Below, piece after piece: positions 1-8,707 of a stretch of DNA of 64,000 nt. The position numbers and the translations under genes are program-made. Each line of letters opens with the position of its first letter. The first letter of the stretch is position 1. The stretch comes from Nonlabens sp. YIK11 (GTDB lineage: Bacteria > Bacteroidota > Bacteroidia > Flavobacteriales > Flavobacteriaceae), in assembly GCF_001413925.1 (NCBI RefSeq), contig NZ_LBMJ01000001.1, forward strand, positions 2,830,001 to 2,894,000, in the 5' to 3' direction. The notes under the pieces are model-generated. The model worked only from the letters and a program-made list of their open reading frames with translations, was not told the DNA's origin and did no database searches.

Positions 1-42
1 TAAAACGAATTGAATACTTTCTTTTATATACGGATATTCTGG

Positions 43-351
43 TTAATCAATCTTATGATTGTATTCTGTATAATTCTTGGAGTACTGCACCATTTTATCC
101 CAATCGCCATTAATCAAAGCTTTTTTCTTTCTCCTGCTCCATCCCTTTATTCTTTTTTCCCAAATAATAGCTTGGCTGGGATCATCAATAAATTCTTTAT
201 ACCATACCAATATTACTGGAAGTCGGCTGCTAGTATAACCTCTTGTTTTTCCAGATTGATGAATCGCTATTCTGCTTGCGAGATTTGAAGTGATTCCCGT
301 GTAGAAACTTGCGTCAGCACATTCTAGTATGTAAACGGTGAAGTATTTCAT
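43..351 (-). CDS. GIY-YIG domain protein (UPF0213-like)
   Basis: A 102-residue single-domain GIY-YIG protein. The N-terminus reads YFTVYILEC, followed by YTGIT (Y17-T21). R27, H31 and E65 (in WEKRIKGW) fit the family's catalytic Arg, His and metal-binding Glu. Stand-alone proteins of this size are common in Bacteroidota and are presumed structure-specific nucleases, though their substrates are mostly unknown. It lies downstream of the polysaccharide locus on the same strand, separated by about 340 bp that contains REP-like repeats, so it is probably a separate unit marking the left edge of that locus. Confidence 0.85.
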   Translation of the reverse strand: MKYFTVYILECADASFYTGITSNLASRIAIHQSGKTRGYTSSRLPVILVWYKEFIDDPSQAIIWEKRIKGWSRRKKKALINGDWDKMVQYSKNYTEYNHKID

Positions 352-457
352 CTGTTAGTAATTTCTGACAGATTGAAGTTAGGGATTTTATTGTTTTTAA
401 ATATCTGCCTTTTTTAGAATATACCTTCAACAGGTTCTGGTTGATATTTTCCTTGGT

Positions 458-631
458 GTCATGCTGAGCTTATCGAAGCAGGTTGGTGGAGCAAAGAGGA
501 TTTTTCTCGTTACTCGCCTTCGACAGGCTGAGGCTGACATTTTCCCTGATGTCATGCTGAGCTTGTCGAAGCAGGTTGATGGAAAGAAGAGCATTTTTCT
601 CGTTACTCGCCTTCGACAGGCTCAGGCTGAC
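458..631. repeat. REP-like repeat, two tandem 93-bp copies
   Basis: Two copies with a 93-bp period start at 458 and 551, each beginning GTCATGCTGAGCTT and ending near CCTTCGACAGGCTSAGGCTGAC. The two ends of a unit are roughly inverted relative to each other (GCTTGTCGAAGC against CTTCGACAGGC). Degenerate further copies of the end sequence appear at about 423-440 and 652-676. Translation gives repetitive LSLSKQ/RLRQAQAD peptides, typical of non-coding Bacteroidota repeats, so the short reading frame here is not called. The rest of 352-691 holds no gene that I can see. Confidence 0.75.
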
Positions 632-691
632 AGTGGGCTTTTTCTTCCGTGAGACGCCTTCAACAGGCCTGGGCTTACAGTGAGGTATAGA

Positions 692-1570
692 TTAGGCTTT
701 GCGGTACTTTAATTTATCGCGTTGAACTTGTTCTATGGGTAGAATGTCCATGGTTTTGTGAGTCAATGCCTGGTGTACTGCTTTTAAATCTCTGGCTAGC
801 TTTCTCATTCCAGCTGGCTCTAAAGAAGCGCTGTGGTCCGTTCCTTTCCAAGTGCGATCTAGGGTATAGTGACGTTCAACGATGTTTGCTCCTAATGTAT
901 AGGCAGCGATGTCTACAGCAATCCCAAGATGATGCCCAGAAAAACCTATATGTTTTACCCGATCGCCATATTTTTCCAGCAAGGTTGAAATGTCTAGTAG
1001 ACAAATATCTGCAAATGGGACTGGATAGCCTGATGTACAATTGTATAACACAAGATCTTGCGCGCGGTCCTGCTTTTCAAAAAAGTTGACCAATTCATCA
1101 ATTTCATCTGGAGTGGTCATTCCTGTAGAGCAATGGATCTCTCCGTCGTAGTTTTTACACAACCACTCGAGCATCTCATAATGGTTGTTGCAGGCACTAG
1201 GTATTTTAATAAATTCTGGTTGTAATCCAGCGATTTCTTTGGCACTGGTCAAATCCCAAACGCTTGTCGCATAGGTGATTCCCAGCGATTCACAATATTC
1301 TTTAAGCTCTGCATGTTGATGGACGTCGAACTCTAGAAACTCACGGTGCGCTCCATAGGTATCTCCATACGAATTAATAGGATTAGGGTGCGGTGCATTG
1401 TATTGCTCTGTAGTCAATAATTCTATGTTGTGACGTTTTTGAAACTTGACCGCATCGACCTTGCAAAAAACAGCAGCCATCTGGATCATTTCTTTGGCGA
1501 TGTCCATATCGCCTTTGTGATTGCCGCCTATTTCTGCAATGGTGTAGGGAACTTTGTACTTACTGAGCAT
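692..1570 (-). CDS. neuB: N-acetylneuraminate (nonulosonic acid) synthase family, SAF-less
   Basis: NeuB-type synthases condense phosphoenolpyruvate with a hexosamine to make a nine-carbon sugar acid. The sequence shows AEIGGNHKGD near residue 12, VKFQKR, HCSTGM, and IGFSGHHLGIAVD followed by VERHYTLDRTWKGTDH, all in the TIM barrel. At 292 residues it stops after the barrel and lacks the C-terminal SAF/antifreeze-like domain of the usual protein of about 345 residues. NeuA lies two genes upstream in the same direction, so a sialic-type sugar in the surface glycan is likely. The exact product (Neu5Ac, Kdn or another nonulosonate, free or 9-phosphorylated) cannot be read from the sequence. Confidence 0.85.
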   Translation of the reverse strand: MLSKYKVPYTIAEIGGNHKGDMDIAKEMIQMAAVFCKVDAVKFQKRHNIELLTTEQYNAPHPNPINSYGDTYGAHREFLEFDVHQHAELKEYCESLGITYATSVWDLTSAKEIAGLQPEFIKIPSACNNHYEMLEWLCKNYDGEIHCSTGMTTPDEIDELVNFFEKQDRAQDLVLYNCTSGYPVPFADICLLDISTLLEKYGDRVKHIGFSGHHLGIAVDIAAYTLGANIVERHYTLDRTWKGTDHSASLEPAGMRKLARDLKAVHQALTHKTMDILPIEQVQRDKLKYRKA

Positions 1571-1607
1571 TATTTATTGGTATTTATTCAAAATCCTAAA
1601 ATATATA

Positions 1608-2762
1608 TTATAAGAATTTTTCCTTGGATTTAATACTTTTATCTCTAAACCTCAAGATTGGTTGTTCAAAATACTTTGTAATCAGATATGAAATCAAAAT
1701 GGTCAATATCCAATATAATCCATATTTTGCAAGTATAGACAAATAGGCATTCATTTGAGTCCAATTTATAGCTTTCAAAACCCAATATTGAACTAGGGAT
1801 AAGTTTACTAAATACATCGGATAAGATATTAAACTAATGAATGTCAAATATTTGAAAACAATTCCTTTCCCGCTTTTTACTGAACTTAAAAACGGTAGTA
1901 TAAATAATGTACCTATGGAAACGGTAGTAAAGGAAAAAACTGATTGATAAATACCAACTTCATTTTCAATGAAGAAAGAAAGTTTAGTCGTGGCAAACAA
2001 CAGAATTCCTATTACGAAAAAAGGTACTTTGTATTTATACCATATTGACTTGAAGTTTTTGAATACATAGGCTCCAATCATTCCAAACATTAAGCTATCC
2101 AATCTTGTAATTACTTGTTTTCGTAATAGTAAATCCCAATCCTCTATATCATTAATCAAATTAATTTCATAACGATAAAACCTTATAGACATTGAAAAAA
2201 AAATTATCAAAATAATCGCTACCAATAGAGAATGCGTAATCCTAAAATGGAACAATTTATTAAAACAGAGTATTAAAAGCGGTGCGGTAAGATAAAACCA
2301 TTCTTCAATACTGAGACTCCAGGCTTCTGGAAAAAAGGCTGGGTGCGCGGTGTATAAATTTTGCGAAAAAAGGAAATATTCAAATTTATTCCAGACATTA
2401 AATTTCTCATTGAATATCAATTCAAGCAGAAGCAATATCCACAAGACAAGAAAATAATTAGGCAGTGTTCTCAACCATCTCCGTGCCCAAAATTTTCCTA
2501 AAGTCTTGAGATCAAAATTATTTGATGACAAAATTCTTAATAATATTCCACCAATTAAAAATCCACTTAAAACAAAGAAAATTGAAACACCATCAAAAAT
2601 GAACCATTCAATATATTGGTAACGCTCACGTTCAATCAAATAGCCTCCATGTCCAATTACGACGAATAGAATTGCAAATGATCTTATTATATCAAGACCA
2701 TAGTTTCTTTCCTTTGTAATTGCAATACCAAATACACTATTCAGAAGAGTTTGATCTTTCAA
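1608..2762 (-). CDS. Acyltransferase 3 family membrane protein
   Basis: A 384-residue polytopic membrane protein of the acyltransferase-3 (OafA/NodX-like) family. The N-terminus carries YGLDIIRSFAILFVVIGHGGY with the catalytic-type His of the first segment. WSLSIEEWFYL and many further hydrophobic segments follow, ending in a family-like FEQPILRFRDK tail. The family O-acetylates or otherwise acylates glycans in the inner membrane. Its start overlaps the stop of the NeuA fusion gene by four bases (ATGA), so the two are translationally coupled. It probably decorates the nonulosonate or the repeat unit. Confidence 0.85.
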   Translation of the reverse strand: MKDQTLLNSVFGIAITKERNYGLDIIRSFAILFVVIGHGGYLIERERYQYIEWFIFDGVSIFFVLSGFLIGGILLRILSSNNFDLKTLGKFWARRWLRTLPNYFLVLWILLLLELIFNEKFNVWNKFEYFLFSQNLYTAHPAFFPEAWSLSIEEWFYLTAPLLILCFNKLFHFRITHSLLVAIILIIFFSMSIRFYRYEINLINDIEDWDLLLRKQVITRLDSLMFGMIGAYVFKNFKSIWYKYKVPFFVIGILLFATTKLSFFIENEVGIYQSVFSFTTVSIGTLFILPFLSSVKSGKGIVFKYLTFISLISYPMYLVNLSLVQYWVLKAINWTQMNAYLSILAKYGLYWILTILISYLITKYFEQPILRFRDKSIKSKEKFL

Positions 2763-3919
2763 AGAAACCTCATATTATATTTGATGATGAATTCGCATGC
2801 CTCACGGATGGCGCCATTTGCGCTATCGTTATTCAAAATGACATCTGCGTGATTCTTTATGGTTAGGGTTGCATTTGCTGGAGTGAAGGACCAGCCTGCT
2901 GCACAAATATTTGCTAGGTCATTAACATCATCGCCTATGTAGGCCATGTTTGAAAATGATAGATTGCGCTCATGAGCTATTCTTGAAAGTAAGCTGTATT
3001 TGTCTTTAACGCCTAGAAAGACATCGGCGATGTTAAGCTTTTTCATGCGGCTGGCGACTATCGCAGAATCTTCTGAGGTCATGACCATGACATTGACATG
3101 ATACTGGCGTAAGATTTCTAATCCCATACCATCACGCATGTCAAACTTTTTAATAAGCTCGCCGTCGCTGCCGTAGTAAACACATCCATCTGTAAACACC
3201 CCATCAACATCTAGGATTAGGTGCGTTATTTTGCTTGCTTTCTTTTCTTTTTTCAACCTAGCTGCCAGCAGTTCTTCCACAATTTTCCAGTCAGTTAGCG
3301 AATCGATTTCTGTGAGACTATCTTCCGGCATGTGTATGGTAGCAATGTTACCGCTTATTCTATTTCCGCTTTCGCGTAAAGCGGTATCACTTGAGACGTA
3401 ACAAGCACCATTCTCAATCAATAAACCCTCAAAGTCCTGACGACGTGGCCGATTGAACACATCGTAATTTTTAGGAGTACCATTTTTATTCCAAGTGAAT
3501 CGATGTGAATTAACAACAGTCAAAGCGGAATCGTAATCACCAGAGGTTACCGCCTGCAGGCATTTGTTGATATCAGCCGCCGTTGTAAAAGGTGATGTAG
3601 CTTGTAAAAGGCAAAAGAAGTCGATGGGTTCTTTGTGTGTGTCCATAAACTCGAGGATCGCGCTTTCTGTAGATGCGGTATCGGTCGCACTTGCAGCGCT
3701 GCGTTCTATTGCACTTACCTTACCTGTCCAGTGATATTCCTTTTCTATGAACCTAATGATATCGTGATCGTCTGTAAAAACATATATATGATCTAGTTGA
3801 GAGGCGATGGCTTCTCCCAGCACCCAACAGAAAAGTGGTCTGCCCAATAATTTCTTCTTGTTCTTGCCAGGAATCCCTTTGGAATTCTTGCGTAACGGAA
3901 TAAAGCCTTTTGATTTCAT
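2759..3919 (-). CDS. neuA: CMP-nonulosonate cytidylyltransferase fused to KdsC-like HAD phosphatase
   Basis: Residues 1-215 are a NeuA cytidylyltransferase: FIPLRKNSKGIPGKN (P-loop-like motif), LLQATSPF near 104-111 and EIDSLTDW near 204-211. Residues about 230-386 are a HAD phosphatase of the KdsC/Neu5Ac-9-phosphatase type, with LDVDGVFTDG (D237, D239), MTSED near 280-284 and GDDVND at 329-334. The HAD aspartates are intact, unlike the degenerate HAD domain of animal CMP-sialate synthetases, so the C-terminal half could be an active phosphatase. The protein may both dephosphorylate and activate the sugar. It also contains a disrupted copy of the dispersed palindrome (TALRESG). Confidence 0.88.
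   Translation of the reverse strand: MKSKGFIPLRKNSKGIPGKNKKKLLGRPLFCWVLGEAIASQLDHIYVFTDDHDIIRFIEKEYHWTGKVSAIERSAASATDTASTESAILEFMDTHKEPIDFFCLLQATSPFTTAADINKCLQAVTSGDYDSALTVVNSHRFTWNKNGTPKNYDVFNRPRRQDFEGLLIENGACYVSSDTALRESGNRISGNIATIHMPEDSLTEIDSLTDWKIVEELLAARLKKEKKASKITHLILDVDGVFTDGCVYYGSDGELIKKFDMRDGMGLEILRQYHVNVMVMTSEDSAIVASRMKKLNIADVFLGVKDKYSLLSRIAHERNLSFSNMAYIGDDVNDLANICAAGWSFTPANATLTIKNHADVILNNDSANGAIREACEFIIKYNMRFL
3366..3384. repeat. Dispersed palindrome, variant with one extra base
   Basis: CCGCTTTCGCGTAAAGCGG, the standard site plus a single T just off centre. It lies in the NeuA domain and encodes LRES. The left half is read in a different frame from the right half. Confidence 0.75.
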
Positions 3920-3975
3920 ACGGGACTGTTGTGGGCAAATTTAGGGAAAGAACCTTAGTTAACGTGCTGATAGTC

Positions 3976-5124
3976 TCAAATTGAATTGTAAGCTGATACT
4001 ACTTGTTGCTTTATCGTGTTTCTGTCTAAGGATGGTATAACGTGTAGCAGGTTGTGATTCACGGCTTGCTTAATTTGATCTTGCGATTGTAAAACTTCCT
4101 TTATGATCAAGGAAATGTGCTCTGGATCATCGCAATCCGTAATTAGTCTACCGTTGCTACCGTCCGTAATAATTTCGGCAGTTGCACCGCCAGGATTGGA
4201 TTGTATAGGATAACAGCCACAGCAGATAGCTTCCAGCAAGGTGTTAGGCATACCATCGCTATTTGAATTGCCTATGTAAAGCAATGCCTTACCGAAAAGC
4301 TTTAAAACTTCCTTGTGAGCTAGCTTACCATGAATGGTGATGTTGGGAATCTCGCTTTCACTTCGACTGCGCTCTGTGACCTCGCGAAAGCGGAACACAT
4401 CTTCATGGTCGGCTCCAAAAACTACGATCTGGTAATCTGCGAGCTGATCCTTAATCATCTCGAGTGCTTTTAAAACTGGAATGGCTCTGCCGGACCGATT
4501 TTGGTATCCTTTTACAGCAATAACCTTACGCTGCTCCAAGGGAAGTTGGTATTGCTTTAAATCGTCCAATTCATAGCCGCCGCCACCTGGAAAAACACCC
4601 AAAAAAGTACCCTGAAAACCATATCTGACAGCAATTTGATGATCGCGGTGACAATCCGTGAATAGATAATCGACTCGGAGAAGCACTTGTTTAATATCTG
4701 CTAGATAATTAGGTTGATGCTGAAAATAAAACAAATCACTGCCCCAAGTGCTGTATGCCCATTTGATGTGATCATGTGCTTGCATCACATTTTTTATAGG
4801 AGCTGCAGACACATACAACGCAAAACTATGCACTACATCTGGTTGTATATCAAGCAATGCTCGCTCAAAGGCAACCTCAACAGGAACATCATATTTACGC
4901 TCCAGCCAATTGTAAACCTTTGGAAGTTTTGTTTTTAAAAAGGTCCGGCCTCGACGTTTAAGGAATTCTTTTTTCCAGCCTGTAACTTGCGTCATCCATG
5001 ATAAAGATGAAGCATATCCCTGATCCAGTATGTCAAACCAAAACACTTCATGACCACTATCTCGCAATTGGTCTGTCCAGCGCTGGAAGTGTAGATTATT
5101 CATGGAGACCATTAAGATTTTCAT
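3976..5124 (-). CDS. Glycosyltransferase family 4 (GT-B)
   Basis: A 382-residue GT4-type protein beginning MKILMVSMNNLHFQRWTDQL. The C-terminal half has the nucleotide-sugar site signature: IAVKGYQNRSGRAIPVLKAL, HGKLAHKEVLKLFGKA, then SNSDGMPNTLLEAICCGCYP with the E of the EX7E-like motif. It should transfer a sugar from a nucleotide donor during cytoplasmic glycan assembly. It is followed two bases after its neighbour's stop, within a tightly packed run. Residues VTERSRSE interrupt an RFRES peptide and come from an inserted 24-bp repeat; see the split palindrome at 4353. Confidence 0.87.
   Translation of the reverse strand: MKILMVSMNNLHFQRWTDQLRDSGHEVFWFDILDQGYASSLSWMTQVTGWKKEFLKRRGRTFLKTKLPKVYNWLERKYDVPVEVAFERALLDIQPDVVHSFALYVSAAPIKNVMQAHDHIKWAYSTWGSDLFYFQHQPNYLADIKQVLLRVDYLFTDCHRDHQIAVRYGFQGTFLGVFPGGGGYELDDLKQYQLPLEQRKVIAVKGYQNRSGRAIPVLKALEMIKDQLADYQIVVFGADHEDVFRFREVTERSRSESEIPNITIHGKLAHKEVLKLFGKALLYIGNSNSDGMPNTLLEAICCGCYPIQSNPGGATAEIITDGSNGRLITDCDDPEHISLIIKEVLQSQDQIKQAVNHNLLHVIPSLDRNTIKQQVVSAYNSI
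4353..4392. repeat. Palindrome split by an in-frame 24-bp insertion
   Basis: CGCTTT at 4353-4358 and CGCGAAAGCG at 4383-4392 together make the complete 16-bp palindrome. Between them sit 24 bp (4359-4382, starting CACTTCGACTGCGCTC and ending GTGACCT). The insert has inverted TCAC/GTGA ends and resembles a common Bacteroidota interspersed repeat. Because 24 is a multiple of three, the glycosyltransferase frame is kept and gains eight residues. Confidence 0.85.
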
Positions 5125-5125
5125 A

Positions 5126-6586
5126 TTACAAACCAGTAAAAGGATCGAAAATTTCCAATTTCACATTTTTCTCATTGAAAGAACTAATTGCATGAATATC
5201 CATAAGTACAGTTGAAAAATCAGGCCTTTGTTTATCCACAAAATAAATGCTGACATCATCAATATAGTTTTTGTAGAATTGATATCCTGTTTTATCTATT
5301 ACCACCGATTTTCTATTTAACATACTTGCCTCTAGTACGCACCCTGAATAATTGGTTATATGTACTCTACAAGCGTTTAAGGAACTGGCTAATGACCGAG
5401 CTGACGGGAGCTCTATTGCATAATTATTTTTCGGCACCTTTTTAGATTCTAAAAATGCATCAATGAGATCTACAGCTACGGTGTTTCTAGGGTGAACTCT
5501 TAATATCCATGAGTATCGCTCGCGCTTCATCACTTTGAGCAGCTGCTCAGGAAAAAAATAGGTGATATTTGAGTGATTGATCAATTGAAGAGTGTACAGA
5601 AAATCACGGTTTTCACCAAAACTTTTTTTCTCTTGAGTCATAGCTAACCATGGATGACCGACTTTTTTACTAGCATTTGGTTTTTTCAACCATGACTGGA
5701 TGTTATTCTTAGATCTTTCATCCCAGTTCCAATAGAATTTAGGCATGGTATTAAAGCCATTTGCGGGTATTTTAGTCCAACTACTATATGCCATATGTAC
5801 ATTAGTTTGAGGACCGTGTTGAAAATCAATCGTTTCTATACCTAAGGCGTTTGCTGCAAATAAAGCGGCCGCCATGTCGTCAAAACCATAGTAACTGATT
5901 GTCACAAAGCGCTTTGTATTTCTTTTCGTAAAAAGTTCTCTATATACTTTTGAGGTAAATTTGACCTTTTGAGCCCATTTGATTATAGAATGACTTTCTA
6001 GATTATTTTCTATATCTATCCAGCCATCGCTTATAAGACGCTCCAGAAACAAATCGTACTGAGGTACGTAAAAGGTCTCAGAAGGTTTTTCATTTATTGA
6101 AAGCCAATTTAAGAGTTTTTGCCGTACTCTGTAGCCATTGCGTAGGCGAATGCCATCAATGATGGCAGCTTGATTGTAACATCCTGATGTTGATCCCTGA
6201 ATTTCAACTATTTCAACCTTCTGTTCTAATTGATTTGATTGAATCATGGCATCAAAGAACTTATGAAACAATGTGCCATTGTAATTAATGCGATAGAGCG
6301 CTAGTGTAGCAAAGATGACTGGTTGTCGTCTAGACGATAGAATTGATTTGAGATAATAAAAGAGTTCGCCTAACTTAAGTTTATAGCTACGGAGTCCACC
6401 GACCTTATCCTGAGTAATCGTATTTATCTCATCAGCCGAAATGCCTTCTACTTGGTGTATGAGTGCATAATATATTTTAATTCTTAAGTATGGCCACACA
6501 TGGATGCCATCAATCACCCAAGTGTCTACAGGAAAATCGGACTCAATAGCAATTATATAATCATGAATATCTTGATGGCTTTGCAT
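5126..6586 (-). CDS. Putative capsule-type glycosyltransferase, GT-B-like
   Basis: A 486-residue soluble protein that I cannot place in a named family with certainty. The middle has TIDFQHGPQTNVHMAYSSW followed by PKFYWNWDERS. The C-terminal part has WILRVHPRNT and VHITNYSGCVLEASMLNRKSV. The sequence Gly-His-Pro-Trp near 355, the HPR motif and the SGCVLEA loop recall the nucleotide-sugar domain of capsule transferases such as polysialyl/KpsC/TagF-like enzymes. It sits one base from the GT4 gene and one base from a GT2 gene, so it belongs to the assembly pathway. Sialyltransferase activity is possible given NeuA/NeuB nearby but is unproven. Confidence 0.6.
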   Translation of the reverse strand: MQSHQDIHDYIIAIESDFPVDTWVIDGIHVWPYLRIKIYYALIHQVEGISADEINTITQDKVGGLRSYKLKLGELFYYLKSILSSRRQPVIFATLALYRINYNGTLFHKFFDAMIQSNQLEQKVEIVEIQGSTSGCYNQAAIIDGIRLRNGYRVRQKLLNWLSINEKPSETFYVPQYDLFLERLISDGWIDIENNLESHSIIKWAQKVKFTSKVYRELFTKRNTKRFVTISYYGFDDMAAALFAANALGIETIDFQHGPQTNVHMAYSSWTKIPANGFNTMPKFYWNWDERSKNNIQSWLKKPNASKKVGHPWLAMTQEKKSFGENRDFLYTLQLINHSNITYFFPEQLLKVMKRERYSWILRVHPRNTVAVDLIDAFLESKKVPKNNYAIELPSARSLASSLNACRVHITNYSGCVLEASMLNRKSVVIDKTGYQFYKNYIDDVSIYFVDKQRPDFSTVLMDIHAISSFNEKNVKLEIFDPFTGL

Positions 6587-6587
6587 T

Positions 6588-7700
6588 TCAGAACGTATTT
6601 ACCATTTTCGTTTTAGGAAGCGAAATAACAAACCTGATATATGCATCATTTCTTTGATATGTATACGGCTGATTACGAAGACCAGAGATAATGGTCTGCA
6701 AGATAAGTTCATTGGCGACTTTCAAAGATAAATATTTGGGTTGTTTCTTACCTAATAATGATTTAATGAGTGACCTGAGAGATTTGGCTTTACTAGACGT
6801 TTTAATGGTTATCGAAAGAACACCATCAAATACGCTTTCATTTAGTTGAAAACATAAGGCTGTTAGCTCCTCGTAAGTAGAGTTCAACTCTATTGAGGTT
6901 GATGGAGTCCGTAATTGATTATAGAGCTCTTGATCAAAACTGAGGCCCCAATCCATTTTTTGATTGACTTTAATTCTTTTCAGCTTTCGCGAAAGCGAAA
7001 AATATTCATGATTTATTTTTTCCAACGAAGAATGGTAGGGTGATGTACTGTTATTTTGCCTATAAGGTTTTGCATGCCATTGGTGCAGCAACAATAATTC
7101 GTCAGTATAGTGTGTTGTTTTAATTCCATATTTCGCAAGGCGCTCAAACATATCTGCATCTTCTGCTCCCCAATTGTGGTAGACCTCATCAAAGCCATTG
7201 AGATTCATCAAATCGCTAGTATTGAAAATAGCTGTACCCGTCAAACCTCCTACAAAATCAATCTTATAATCTTGGAAGGACTTTTCGTATTTACTTTCTG
7301 CTTTTGACAAAAAACCATAAGGAAAATTCACAACCCTAGACATTTCCACAAGCGCTATTGCCTTTTTGATAAATCTTGGGTGGCAAATACAATCCATATC
7401 CAGCACCATAAAATAAGGGGTTCTTGACTGCCTTAGCACCAAATTGATGGCTCTGGTTTTATGAAATAGTTGTTGTTGAACTGGACAGAGCTCCAACCGG
7501 ATGTATGGAAATTTTTCAACTAAAATGCTCAATTCTTTTTGATAGTACAAATCGCTACCATAATCAACGACAACGGCAACTACATTATGAGCCAACTGTA
7601 TATTTAAATATGTTAAAGTCCTTTTTACTGTAGCGATGCTACGGTTGCGATTGGGAATTACAACAGTAATATCATGCAGCGATGGTTTTGTGTCTTTCAT
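6588..7700 (-). CDS. Glycosyltransferase family 2, galactosyltransferase-like
   Basis: A 370-residue GT-A protein. ITVVIPNRNR at the start, VVVDYGSD, then FMVLDMDCICHPRFI supply the nucleotide-binding fold with a DMD variant of the DXD motif near residue 105. NWGAEDADMFERLAKYG near 175-192 matches the C-terminal galactosyltransferase region (WGxED) of chondroitin-synthase-like GT2 enzymes. The C-terminal 120 residues are not recognisable. A copy of the dispersed palindrome encodes SLSRKL near residue 236. Confidence 0.82.
   Translation of the reverse strand: MKDTKPSLHDITVVIPNRNRSIATVKRTLTYLNIQLAHNVVAVVVDYGSDLYYQKELSILVEKFPYIRLELCPVQQQLFHKTRAINLVLRQSRTPYFMVLDMDCICHPRFIKKAIALVEMSRVVNFPYGFLSKAESKYEKSFQDYKIDFVGGLTGTAIFNTSDLMNLNGFDEVYHNWGAEDADMFERLAKYGIKTTHYTDELLLLHQWHAKPYRQNNSTSPYHSSLEKINHEYFSLSRKLKRIKVNQKMDWGLSFDQELYNQLRTPSTSIELNSTYEELTALCFQLNESVFDGVLSITIKTSSKAKSLRSLIKSLLGKKQPKYLSLKVANELILQTIISGLRNQPYTYQRNDAYIRFVISLPKTKMVNTF
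6982..6997. repeat. Dispersed palindrome (coding, frame LSRK)
   Basis: AGCTTTCGCGAAAGCG: the 14-bp core GCTTTCGCGAAAGC is perfect, with one outer base different. It encodes SLSRKL in the GT2 gene. Confidence 0.9.
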
Positions 7701-7738
7701 TATTATTCACTAGGCATTTTCGTGCTAATTGAGGCTTA

Positions 7739-8695
7739 TTAAACTCTATACAAAAACTTGAACCGAGTATCTCCTTTTTTGAAAATTTTGAAAAGACCAA
7801 AGAAGAATAAAATTCTAATTTTTTTAAATTTCAGATTTGAAGAGTACCATAATTCTTGTTGATTACAAAATGACAAACACAATCTTGCAGCCTCAATATT
7901 GCGCTGGGCAAGAGCCATTCTAAAATAGACAAGAATTTTCTTGAGATGATATAATTTTATTTCATCGTCATTTCCTAGCGAAAGAATAGTTTTAAAAGTT
8001 TTCAATATCGATTCTAAACCTGTCGTTACATCCTTATTAAAACGGGTGTTTATGGTATTTAAATCTCGCCTATAATAAATCAGGGGCATGTTAACAATCA
8101 CAAAAGCTGGCTTACTGTGCAAAACTCTGGCATGAAGCTCTCGATCTATAAGCATTTTTAAATCTTCCCTCAAAGGTAGAAAGGTTTTTAGTTTACTCTT
8201 TACCCATAGTGGTGCCACCATGCACATTAAAAACTCCCCTAAAATAAATGCCCTAAAAGGATTTTCAAGATTTATAATTGCTTTAGATGATTCATCTTTA
8301 AAAAACTCCTTTTTAAAAATACCTGTAAAGCTTTGAACTTTGCAGATAACGAAATCATTGTTGCCAATAGCAGCTATTTTCATTTCTAGATGCCTTGGAT
8401 GCATGATATCATCACTATCAAAAAACTGTATGTAATGACCTGAAGATATACTGACGCCGTAATTGCGACAGGCGCTAGGACCTTTGGGAAGATGTTTAGG
8501 CCTTGAAAACCATTTAAACCTAACGTCTGACGTTACGTAATCATTTAGAAATTGTTTGGTATTATCCTCACTCCCATCATCAATTATGATGCACTCCCAA
8601 TTTTTATAGGTCTGAACACTTATCGACTCTAAGGTTTCTGCAATGACATGCGCACGATTATAAGTAGGAATGATAATGGATACTAATTGACTCAT
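7739..8695 (-). CDS. Glycosyltransferase family 2
   Basis: A 318-residue GT-A enzyme. VSIIIPTYNRAHVIAETLES, CIIIDDGSEDNT and YIQFFDSDDIMHPRHLEMK mark the nucleotide-sugar domain (DSDD as the DXD motif). The last 90 residues are basic and hydrophobic (KIRILFFFGLFKIF), perhaps a membrane anchor. The best internal match is the GT2 at 12503-13435, which shares YNRA, QTYK, FECII and FFDSDDI in the same order, so the two are paralogues separated by four genes. Confidence 0.85.
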   Translation of the reverse strand: MSQLVSIIIPTYNRAHVIAETLESISVQTYKNWECIIIDDGSEDNTKQFLNDYVTSDVRFKWFSRPKHLPKGPSACRNYGVSISSGHYIQFFDSDDIMHPRHLEMKIAAIGNNDFVICKVQSFTGIFKKEFFKDESSKAIINLENPFRAFILGEFLMCMVAPLWVKSKLKTFLPLREDLKMLIDRELHARVLHSKPAFVIVNMPLIYYRRDLNTINTRFNKDVTTGLESILKTFKTILSLGNDDEIKLYHLKKILVYFRMALAQRNIEAARLCLSFCNQQELWYSSNLKFKKIRILFFFGLFKIFKKGDTRFKFLYRV

Positions 8696-8707
8696 AAATC
8701 CGCAGAA

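Noticed and set aside
461..652. A 63-codon frame with LSLSKQ and RLRQAQAD peptides
   Set aside because: It is the translation of the tandem REP-like repeat; such peptides are a known artefact of these elements.
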